A stretch of 64,000 bases of DNA from Bolinopsis microptera (Eukaryota; Ctenophora; Tentaculata; Lobata; Bolinopsidae): the NCBI RefSeq assembly GCF_026151205.1, contig NC_087084.1:16156227-16220226 (forward strand). Reading direction: 5' to 3'. Positions 20,801 to 28,271 of the stretch are shown in pieces (position 1 is the stretch's first letter; the number at the start of each line of letters is the position of its first letter). The notes under the pieces were generated by a model that saw only the letters and a program-made list of their open reading frames with translations, did no database searches and was not told the origin of the DNA. Made by a program: the position numbers and the translations under genes.

Positions 20801-23800
20801 GTTTAACCAAACTTTCGAAAACAGCAGATTTCAGTTGTCGTTCGTTCCCGATCTGTTTCGCTATTTCTGCTGCTGCTGAACCAGTTTTTAGCTCACTTGC
20901 TTTCAGGTGACCTGATAACATTGTTTAAAGATATTGTACTAAACCATTATATTACAAAAGATGGATAAGAGCGTATGTAGTGAAAAGTGTGTAGTAAAAT
21001 CTATTTATTAAGGAGGAATGCATAACTAAACGATGGACGAAAAAATAACCGCATGGAAAAGCGAAATAGGCCAGTATCCTTGAATTAAAGAACTAAATGA
21101 TAGTCTGAGGAAACCTCAAAATACAGTTGTTCCCTGTCCCACCTGGCTTTTGGTTGAGCACGAACGCTACAGCTGTAGGATTGTTGAGGTTATCTGGAAA
21201 CCTAACTCCGTCTACAACAGTACTTGTTACAGGTTTTGGAGCTAGCCTTTTTCTACCCTTTCTAGACCTGGGCAAATTGTTAATCAGTATTTTGTCATGT
21301 TTTTTAGGTTGTTAACTCCCATAAATAAAAGCATATGATTATCTGACAAAATTATGTTTATCCCCCCCCCCTCCCCTCTCAGCCTCACCACTCTGGCCCT
21401 AAAAATAGATCTCACAAATGTAAGGTTTGGTACCTATAGTAGTACCTATAACTTGTTGATAACTTACTGCTTGACTGGTGCCAGGGTGGTACCTATAGTA
21501 CCTATAATTTGTTGATAACTTACTGCTTGACTGGTGCCAGGGTGGAAGGGTATGGTACCTATAGTACCTATAACTTGTTGATAACTTACTGCTTGACTGG
21601 TGCCAGGGTGGAAGGGTTTGGTACCTATAATAGTACCTATAACTTATTGATAACTTACTGCTTGACTGGTGCCAGGGTGGAAGGGTCCAACATTAGAGGG
21701 TCAGTAAGTTTCTGTTTCCGTCTGACGTTTGTAAGACTGGGCATCGCCACACTTTCACTCTCCAATACTATGTCTCGCTCAGCACCTGATCGGATGTAAT
21801 ATTGATATGTTTTGACACGTGACAGCACATAAGCATGTCACGTGCTAAAGCAAATTGTAGTAAATGTAGCTATGTACTCCACTCAATCATATGATATGCA
21901 GATTAGTTTAAAATGTATTGTCAAGCATCCTGATTCTAGAAAATCTAATATGAATTACGTTATGCCTTAAATATCGATCTCTTGTCATGAATCACAGCAG
22001 TAATCTTAAATCTAGTATGGAGCATTGTTTTACGAGAGCTTATTATTTCTAAACAAAAGTTGTTTGCCGAATAAATCCCCATATTCAGCATATTGTATCA
22101 ACCAACTCGAAGCGTACAACTGAGTAAAACTGAGTAAAACTGAGTAAAACTGAGTTAATCTGAGTAAACTGAGTAAAACTGACCTGGTTGAGAGAGACCC
22201 ATGACAGCACATCTGTACACAGGGTTGTCATATTGCTGGATCACCAGATCAAACGCTCCACTCGCGGTTATGTACTCAGTGGGGCAGAAAGTTACTTTCA
22301 GTTCAACGCTCCCCTCACCTAGAGGTTGTAAAATCATCTTAACAATAAGCTGCATAATCAGATTTTATAAAATACTGTCTGCAGTGTTTCCAGGTGAAAA
22401 TGAGATATGAGATCACTGAAAGTACACCGTATTCTCAATGCTCTGTGTTACATTTTATAGTTGAGCAGTTAAGGTGAGTATATTCCCTACAGTAGTTTGG
22501 TGATTCAACCTCAAAATACCCGTTTAATGTATGCACTCTCGACAAATTGGAAAACTTTAAATTAATAAGTTAACATAGGTAGCTTCACTAACCAGGTATT
22601 ATGCCGCTGGAAGGTACCACGCTAAGGGAAGGGTGTCCTGTGTAGTGTAATCTAAACAGGAAGTCCACAGGAACAGGTGAAGTGAGCTTTATCTTCTTGA
22701 AAACTCTGAGAAGGGTGAATTTTTAGAACAAATTGGTCTCATTTATTGAGATGTGTGTGGCAGTAATTATAATATATGTGATTGAAATCATTATATTTAA
22801 ATTACCCTCATTATTGTGTGGTTATATGCTGTGAACTTACGATTTACAAACGGGTGTGTTAGAAAAGGAGAGTTGTTTAGGAAAAGAGGACATGTCGAGG
22901 ACTGGATACGCATGTAGTGGGATAACAAGGTTGTTCCCTCCCTGAAACGAAGTATTTTTACTCAATTATTAGTAAAAATGAAATAATATTTAGGAACATT
23001 AGTCACGAATATCGCTATTCTAAATGTGTAACATCATGATCAGCTTAATTCAGATCATGTCTTACCTCACAATGAATTTTGATAAAATCTTCGTAGTAGT
23101 TAAATTCGTTAGTGCAAAACTCCACAGTGATTCCCAAACTCATTCCCGGTGTCAGTTTTCCCTACAGAAAGGAAAGTCGGTAACAATATTTTATTTTTGG
23201 TGGTTAAATTGTAATGAAGATGATAATAATTGTAGGTAACAAAATGTTAATGCGACCACATCACATTACGATGTCTTGGTCTTCTGTGAAAACTTACAGT
23301 CTTTTTGAACCGTATTTTGAAGAAGCCAGAGGCTGGAGATAACACATGGAATCTCCGTGCTCCATTTGCTTTGTTCGTCAGGGACTGAAAAATAAATTGA
23401 TAGGATAATAACAATAATGTTGATTGTTTATCGTAAGACGATTGAAATGAAGAATAACAATAAATAGACGCGCGGCTTACGATTTTCGAAAATAAAATGC
23501 TAACAATCAACTTTGTACAGTAGTTTAATCATGTATCCATGGCAACCAGGTAATACGCGCGCTCTTTACCCTCTATCAGTAACAAAAGTTGGAAAACCTT
23601 CAATAACTTACCACTTTTTGTCGATGAACTTTGCCAAGCTGAAAGCCTTTAAAGTGAAGCGACTGCTTATCTGTTGCCAACACATTGCTCAATGTTGCGT
23701 GACTTGGGAACAACTCTGAAGATGATATGATATGAAGGATTTGGAGAAATTAAAAAACAAAAAATCTGAAACGAAAAATTTAGCATGGTGAAAGAAATAT

Positions 23801-24128
23801 TTCTCGGCTTCCATTGCACTGGCCACTGCCCCGTGTCACTCAGAAGCGATCCTAGCCAAACATATCCTGATAATCTAAAGTATGAATAGTTACAGCCACC
23901 AATGTATATATTATGCCATTATGATTAAAACCAGCCATCCTTGGCCATTCATTATTCATAGGTAGTTAGGTTCAGATCAGTAACACATGATAATTTCCAA
24001 AAGAAGTACCTGATATCTTGATTTATCAGTAATAACCACTCAACAAATTACTTACGTGTGTCAAGAAGGTGATTAGGGACATTGAGTCTAGGGGTGTCCG
24101 CTACTAGTTTAGCAACCACTGTCGACAT
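8874..24128 (-). CDS. CFAP221: CFAP221 / PCDP1, cilia- and flagella-associated protein 221 (complete, 19 exons)
   Basis: Exons in transcript order: 24056-24128, 23612-23715, 23298-23384, 23066-23161, 22841-22941, 22593-22705, 22184-22318, 21659-21785, 21143-21267, 20767-20911, 20311-20469, 19818-19913, 19353-19582, 19081-19160, 18648-18842, 12571-12732, 9744-9854, 9211-9357, 8874-9041. Nearly all junctions are GT-AG with matching phase, and the total is about 817 codons, against about 840 in human. Blocks recognised from the vertebrate protein: NVPNHLLD at the start, IPLHAYPV, SSGIIPGEGSVELKVTF, VRFPDNLNNPTAVAFVLNQ, PTFDPYMSSEW, NPIFNLHVP, FNPAPG and KQDVIPGTQRWHKF. The N-terminal third looks like ASH/MSP-type beta domains. 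In this family the protein sits on the central-pair C1d projection of motile cilia and binds calmodulin. The weakest boundary is the donor of the penultimate exon: a better-looking GTATGT at 9214 breaks the frame, while GTGTTA at 9210 keeps it. Confidence 0.93.
9684..9743. repeat. 15-bp tandem repeat abutting a CFAP221 splice donor
   Basis: Three to four copies of ACAAGGTGAAAGTGA lie directly downstream, in transcript sense, of the 9744-9854 exon donor. Confidence 0.75.
9920..12562. repeat. 2.6 kb VNTR in a CFAP221 intron (21-bp unit)
   Basis: More than 100 copies of a 21-bp unit with core AAGTAATAGTGGTCAGG, varying at one site between GGATACA and GGGTACA. From 11500 to 11880 they are interleaved with a 17-bp unit AGTGGGACCAGGATACA. 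The array ends a few bases from the exon donor at 12571 and its edge unit resembles the donor-proximal intron. Because 21 is a multiple of 3, several frames stay open for hundreds of codons on both strands; these are not genes. Lengths and variant order may differ between alleles. Confidence 0.95.
12748..12800. repeat. 14-bp tandem array, right-hand part (next to exon 12571-12732)
   Basis: A few copies of GTTACTTACAGGGT lie beside the acceptor of the CFAP221 exon. The same unit forms the larger array at 15953-16203 on the other side of the retrotransposon, suggesting one array was split by the insertion. Confidence 0.7.
12853..15219 (-). pseudogene. Retrotransposon ORF2, reverse transcriptase part (frameshifted from endonuclease)
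   Basis: About 788 codons. The start of the frame still carries the end of the endonuclease domain (TEISDHDMVNVLLSF, the SDH motif). A linker follows, then the reverse transcriptase with SAPGPDGIPAILLKR, GFRSNRSC, YLDFAKAFDKVD, SGVPQGSVLGPLLFILFIND and FADDTR as catalytic box, then the C-terminal CR1-type region ending with GPKLWNKVPDNIK. A one-base shift near 15225-15235 separates it from the endonuclease frame at 15212-15934. The element is therefore probably dead, although each half is otherwise open, which points to fairly recent insertion. Confidence 0.85.
15212..15934 (-). pseudogene. Retrotransposon ORF2, endonuclease part (5' truncated)
   Basis: In frame from about 15934, the translation reads through LLLLNARSLNPSA (a typical endonuclease start), FIAITESWLK, DRSKRVGGGVILY, IAVAYRPPD and FITGDFNFPQIDW. 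These are motifs of the apurinic-type exonuclease/endonuclease/phosphatase fold used to nick target DNA. It then runs into a frameshift after GNST, where LDLVLCNN is expected and found in the neighbouring frame. The first part has no ATG at a sensible place, consistent with 5' truncation. Confidence 0.8.
15953..16203. repeat. 14-bp tandem array, main part
   Basis: About 18 copies of GTTACTTACAGGGT, with a small tail of related units at 16451-16506. The reverse complement contains TGTAAGT, which looks like a splice donor. Frames through it are not genes. Confidence 0.85.
16645..17222. repeat. Dispersed repeat interrupted by a MITE (paralog at 44005-44236)
   Basis: 16645-16850 and 17187-17222 together match 44005-44236. 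Shared blocks include GGCCAATTTTTTATTTTTTCA, CGGAAAGTCGTGTTAAAG, GATGCCGTGGTGTCAGTAAA and CTCGCTTTATATATAGTAAG. The interruption is the MITE at 16851-17186. Both copies lie in introns of minus-strand genes. Confidence 0.65.
16851..17186. mobile_element. Truncated mariner-type MITE
   Basis: It starts with CAGGGTGGGCCAAAAGT and matches the reverse complement of about 32105-32430 of the complete element at 31664-32430. The match then stops abruptly after GATTATG. Only one terminus is present, so the copy is internally truncated. Confidence 0.7.
17664..17909. mobile_element. 246-bp MITE with GTACAG termini
   Basis: The ends read GTACAGA... and ...TCTGTCTGTAC, and subterminal AATCGATTTACC occurs inverted as GGTAAATCGATT. 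The termini match those of the 2.75 kb element at 35601-38349. The flanks (TAA on the left, TAT on the right) leave the target-site duplication uncertain. No coding capacity. Confidence 0.6.
18088..18330 (+). CDS. Small basic unknown ORF inside a CFAP221 intron (doubtful)
   Basis: 80 codons starting MECCSCCPPSPCGIP, followed by a Lys/Arg-rich helical stretch (RLRKKIKKYYKN, RRLCRMLRKLIRILK). A TATTTATAAG motif lies about 30-40 bp upstream of the ATG. It lies antisense in the intron between CFAP221 exons 12571-12732 and 18648-18842. No family recognised. A chance frame in A+T-rich DNA cannot be excluded. Confidence 0.25.
   Translation: MECCSCCPPSPCGIPGILLYNCAMPYRLRKKIKKYYKNIRGVLDTVPIVSRRLCRMLRKLIRILKEHYYISDYQTINTQS
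19950..20135. repeat. 11-bp tandem array in a CFAP221 intron
   Basis: Copies of GTGGTGATAAC with variants GTGGTGTTAAC and ATGGTGATAAC, close to the acceptor side of the intron between exons 20311-20469 and 19818-19913. Confidence 0.8.
21425..21680. repeat. Tandem duplication that copies a CFAP221 splice donor
   Basis: About four copies of a 60-80 bp unit containing GATAACTTACTGCTTGACTG, GTGCCAGGGTGG and GTACCTATA. Read on the minus strand each copy holds the end of the coding exon plus GTAAGTTATC, so the 5' splice site of exon 21659-21785 is present up to four times. The donor at 21658 keeps the reading phase to the next exon. Confidence 0.75.
22105..22183. repeat. 10-bp tandem array abutting a CFAP221 splice donor
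   Basis: About six copies of ACTGAGTAAA directly beside the donor of exon 22184-22318. Confidence 0.75.
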
Positions 24129-24734
24129 CACATTCACATATGTAGACCATTACATCCTGGATAAGTTCTAAGGTTACGTAAAATATACAAACAACTTTAC
24201 TTACCTTAACTCATTACTCATAGATTAAATGAACACTGTACCAATCTGTGAAATAATTTTCATGTTGTGTATCTCATAAATCTGTCTATAAATTGAGTTA
24301 CGGATATCCGTGCAAAATGAACATTATTTCACAGATTGGTAGATACTAGATATACAGTGTTCAATAAATCTACAGGGGGCTGCTCCAGTATGAGAAGTAA
24401 CTCAATTATTACATGGGTCCCAGGTCCCGTATAAGTCAATTACCCTGACACGACGGCTGAACCGTACTAAAAGGGTAAACACGATACTTGCGGATCGCAT
24501 AATACTTGCTTTAACATGAACACTACAGCAGAAACAGATACCGTATACGAATATTCAGTTAAATCTAAACTCTAGAATGTACATGTGATGCTAACTGTGT
24601 TGAATTTTATTTTTCAATCAAGCAACGATACGAGACATTTTCCATTAGAATTATATCGTCGTTATGAAATCACATTTGTTAGATTCGGAACATTTTTGCT
24701 TTGACTTATTATAAAGTTATAAATACAAAAAAGG
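24129..24734. other. Intergenic region between CFAP221 and the plus-strand pseudogene, with a hairpin
   Basis: It would hold the CFAP221 promoter. The one structure seen is an inverted repeat at 24226-24372: CCAATCTGTGAAATAAT and its complement ATTATTTCACAGATTGG, with GAACACTGTA outside them, about 70 bp apart. It could be a small MITE relic. No other feature seen. Confidence 0.5.
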
Positions 24735-25421
24735 ATGCATGTCATATATCTTCAGACGGATTATGCTGAGTATACGAATTTTGGAGACTATGCCGATGCA
24801 ATGCATGGTTGATCGAGGACTATGACGAATATTTACTCAGAGATCACAACTTTGTCTATTATCGGCCGCTTTTGAAGTCTGAAGAGGACGAACAAGAGTC
24901 AGGTAATGAGAATGAAAAGAGCGTCTTTCATATCCAAATATTTTGGCGACAGTGCCACATTGTCAAGACGGTGCCACATTGCCACATTATCAAGACGGTG
25001 CCATATTGCCACATTGTCAAGACGGTGCCACATTGCCACATTGTCAAGACGGTACCACATTGCCACATTTTCAAGACGGTGCCACATTGCCACATTGCCA
25101 AGACGGTGCCACATTGCCACATTGTCAAGACGGTGCCAAATTGTCAAGACGGTAAAACATTGGTCTTTATAATATAAACACAAAGAATAATCTTTTACAT
25201 CAACTTAGCACCTATTCAGACAGTGGAATTACGTCTGGTGTTATGGAATCCCCCAGTGAAGAAGACATTGAATTCTTAAGGAAAGCAAAGCTCGACCTCC
25301 TTCGTCAATACGATAACCCCACAGCCACAACTCCACAACTTCGAACAACCTCTGCAATGGAGTTACCTGACAACATAATTCAATCATCGGGGGGATTCGG
25401 GAGAAATTAAACTTGGTGAGT
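24735..25421 (+). pseudogene. N-terminal acidic exons of the decaying gene
   Basis: The first piece starts at an ATG at about 24735 and reads TDYAEYTNFGDYADAMHG. After a 1-nt shift it continues LIEDYDEYLLRDHNF up to a GTAATG donor at 24902. The second starts after an AG at about 25221 and contains SPSEEDIEFLRKAKLDLLRQ, with phase matching the first. It ends near a GTGAGT donor at about 25422 after a shift in the run of Gs at 25389-25394. The intron between them carries the tandem array at 24945-25155. Confidence 0.5.
24945..25155. repeat. 18-23 bp tandem array
   Basis: Copies built from GCCACATT and GTCAAGACGGT. All frames through it are open, giving false ORFs on both strands. Confidence 0.85.
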
Positions 25422-25693
25422 GGTCTAAAATAGGTAATCTTAGTTCACAAACGTCTGGTACAGTACAATTTCGATTTACCGCGCCCCGATTTACTGCAAT
25501 CCCCGATTTACCGCAGATTTTTCCTTGCTCCCGAACTTTCTGTACATTATTACAGCTGTGTGAATTACAGTTCAGATCTAAAATGAATAAATAAATATAG
25601 TCAAATTTTACGCAACACTTTATAATTAAAATATTCGAGATCTACCAACGTAAGTTCATCTGAATAAAATTTGCTACATCGAGAAATCTTAAC

Positions 25694-26062
25694 TATAACT
25701 CATTGAAGGCGAAGAATACGAATTCACACACCAAACCAACGACAAAGATGGGTCCGGAGGAGAATCATCCGGGTATTTCTACACCGTGGTCGGAAGTAAA
25801 GATAAAACTGCGGAGCACCAATGTTATGCTGATCGCGCAATTGGGGGTACAGGTTTTTGCACGTTCCGAGACACTGCAGCTATCGGGTGTGAGGATCAGA
25901 TACGAGGGGAGCAACCAATGGAAATTTGTGGCACTTAACGTAGCAATAATAGGAAAACTAAGAGGATCTTGGAGCAGCCGAGAAGTGTTGAAGATGGAAC
26001 TGCAGTATGGATCAGATTTACACTCAACGGTATGTATGCTTCAGCTCCATCGAAAATTATGA
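25694..26062 (+). pseudogene. PLAT-like repeat 1 (frameshifted)
   Basis: It begins EEYEFTHQTNDKDG, then GYFYTVVGSKDKTAEH and GGTGFCTFRDTAAIG. After a shift near 25885 it continues in the next frame as GVRIRYEGSNQWKFVALNV. It aligns end to end with the repeat at 26235-26760. The pattern of a beta strand, a charged loop and W-x-F/H-x-x-x-L/V-x-V resembles PLAT/LH2 domains, but the match is weak. Confidence 0.45.
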
Positions 26063-26234
26063 CCGCATAATTTTGAAACAGTGAACTATACTAGGTTGCA
26101 GTTGGTAACTTTTACTTATTAGGAATTTAAAGGAAGTTCTGCTTATAAGCATGAAACTATTTTAAAACTATTTTAAAACAAATTGAAGTCAATTTTAGTT
26201 ATTCAGACACAATCTCGACATAAAGTCTGACTTG

Positions 26235-26761
26235 AGCCAGGTACTGAGCCGGTTGAGTACGAATTTACACAGCAGACTGGTGAAGATGGGGGAGCAGTCT
26301 CCGGTTACTTGTACACGGTTATAGGGAGTAAAGGGAAAACTGCAGAGCACGATTGTAATACCAACAGGAATATAGGAGGAACAAGCACGTGCAAATTTGA
26401 GGATTCTGCAATTATTGGGAAGCTCAAAAGTGTAAGGGTAATGAACACAGCGACAAAAATGTGGCATTTTGAAAGATTAGATGTAAAGATAAATGGAATC
26501 AATCAAGGAACTTGGCAAGGGTCCAGAAAATTGAAAGACTCACAAACAAAATGGTGCATATTTGCACTAGTTGATGGTATGCATATCACATATGTATACT
26601 ATAAAATATTTTATAGTTCATCGAATTCATTCGATCTCAAAATCGGTCATTTTTGTGTTTTTTTTTCAACAAGATCAGTTGTACAGTTTCAACTGCAACG
26701 GAACGGTTGGAGATGCGATACGGTTAACCAAGTATAAATCTAGATTTCCCAGAAAACGTTA
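26235..26761 (+). pseudogene. PLAT-like repeat 2 (two exons, open)
   Basis: The first exon contains VEYEFTQQTGEDGG, SGYLYTVIGSKGKTAEH, GGTSTCKFEDSAIIGKLKSV and WHFERLDVKINGINQGTW, ending at a GTATGC donor at 26579. The next exon begins after an AG at about 26671 and reads DQLYSFNCNGTVGDAIRL. Phase is kept across the junction. A stop follows at about 26761 unless splicing skips it. Intact apart from that, unlike repeat 1. PLAT-like assignment is tentative. Confidence 0.45.
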
Positions 26762-26984
26762 ACAGATTGCACTCCTTGATGTCAAAGTTTTGGGATCAGG
26801 TAAATTTGGTAAAAGATATTTCACAACTCGAAAACGCATTTTTATACGAATTTTTAATGTTTATAAACAAATACATAAATAAATCACGCACGGTATTTTG
26901 GGGTATGATGGCATTTAATTGAGTGCCCTTGCATCTGGTGTGGTATTCAGTACTTTAAAAGTATGATATAATTCGATGTTTTTC

Positions 26985-27397
26985 AGACAGAGAAAATGTA
27001 CTATATATATGGAAAGAACAATGACAGCTGGAGATTTCATAGAAGCCCAAGGAACATTTAACAGAGAGAACCCCTTATATTTGAGGATGGTGGACGGAGC
27101 AGACAAAATTCAGTCAAATGTACAGTTTACACAAGGGAGAAACTCTACAAAAACTCAAACTGTCATTGGGTTTCAAGATCAAGGAGGAGTAAAGATGTAC
27201 AAGCAAAACGTTAGTGCAAATTTCCCGGTGCTTAGTGATGGAAAAAACTTCACCATAGCTATAGTATATATGAAGGACCATTTTAAAATATTAGTAGGCT
27301 TTCCATCTCATTCCGCAACAAGTTTAAGAAGCATCGATTACGTGGAATGGGGAGGAGGAAGTCAAACGAAAATTGAGATGAAGGCAAATAAACATGG
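26985..27397 (+). pseudogene. Galectin-like exon
   Basis: Bounded by TTTTTCAG at the left and a GTTAGT donor at 27398. The translated block has GDFIEAQGTFNRENPLYLRM, NVSANFPVLSDGKNFTIAIV, YMKDHFKILVG and LRSIDYVEWGGG. The order and spacing match the later strands of a galectin beta-sandwich (G-x-x-F-x-I, F-x-V-x-V-x-G, I-x-x-L-x-I-x-G). The sugar-binding residues of true galectins (H-x-NPR and W-x-x-E) are not evident, so binding is uncertain. Confidence 0.45.
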
Positions 27398-27625
27398 TTA
27401 GTACAATAATCAAGAGAATGTAATAGATGAATCACAATAAATTTATTAGTTACTTAGTAAGTTCCTTACTATTAGTCAGTACCTAATGTATATTTAGTCA
27501 GAGGGTTTATTAGAGTCCAGAAAACCCTGTGACAGGAAATGAATTTGATGAAACTTTGTGACTTTTGAGATCTTATGCTCAACATCGCGCAAGGTAACAT
27601 TTCTAAAATGCATGTAATCTCAAAT

Positions 27626-28271
27626 TTCAGAAGTCTACACAGGCCAGAGCAACTTAAAGAAACGCCAGCAAAACTTGAAAAAAACAATAGCAGCTTCTTT
27701 ACATAACAAGTCCACAATTCCTGATATCTTGAAGTACACTAAATCTTCTGAAGGTTCTCTGGCTATCTTTTAGTGGGAGTTGTTGAGACATACGAAAAGT
27801 ATAAAAGGGTTTGGATTGGAAGAGGAAATATTTTGGATACTGAACAACAGAGAGCTTTTGGGAATGTTTATGACAAGTCGCCCTTTTAACACAAGAGAAG
27901 GTTATCAAAAAGCCCTAGAAATCCTGGCAATGATTGTTTATGAAGATCCAGATGTCAAAACAAATATACTAAAATAACGCATTGCAGTGGCAACAGCTTT
28001 GAAATTTTCCGGAGTTCGACTGAAAGTAGTTGCAGATGAGAGACTTTTACAAGATTGGCGAGAAAAGTTCTTTGCTTATGAACAGTGGGCAGAGGAGGGT
28101 GTACTTCTTGATACATTTTATGGTTTAACTGCTTGGCATATGAGATATGTTTTAGGCTCATGGCATCATGTTTATGAGCTCGTATGGGCAAGAGAAAATG
28201 CATGGCAAAAGACCCCAGAGAAAATAGGAAAATTAGGTCCATATATGGTCAAGCAAGAAGAAGAAGAATAA
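27626..28271 (+). pseudogene. Helical region before the transglutaminase-like core (broken)
   Basis: The pieces read SNLKKRQQNLKKTIAAS, then VETYEKYKRVWIGRGNILDT, NTREGYQKALEILAMIVYED, an in-frame TAA, and VATALKFSGVRLKVVADERL followed by WAEEGVLLDTFYGLTAWHMR and ENAWQKTPEKIGKLG. The last part resembles the segment that precedes the catalytic core in eukaryotic transglutaminase-like proteins of this layout. At least one shift (about 27890) and one stop (about 27975) break it, and a retroelement follows directly. Confidence 0.45.

Noticed and set aside
24809-25183. Several ORFs with His/Cys-rich repeats on both strands
   Set aside because: Most of their length is the 18-23 bp tandem array; only the first 30 codons belong to an exon of the decaying gene.
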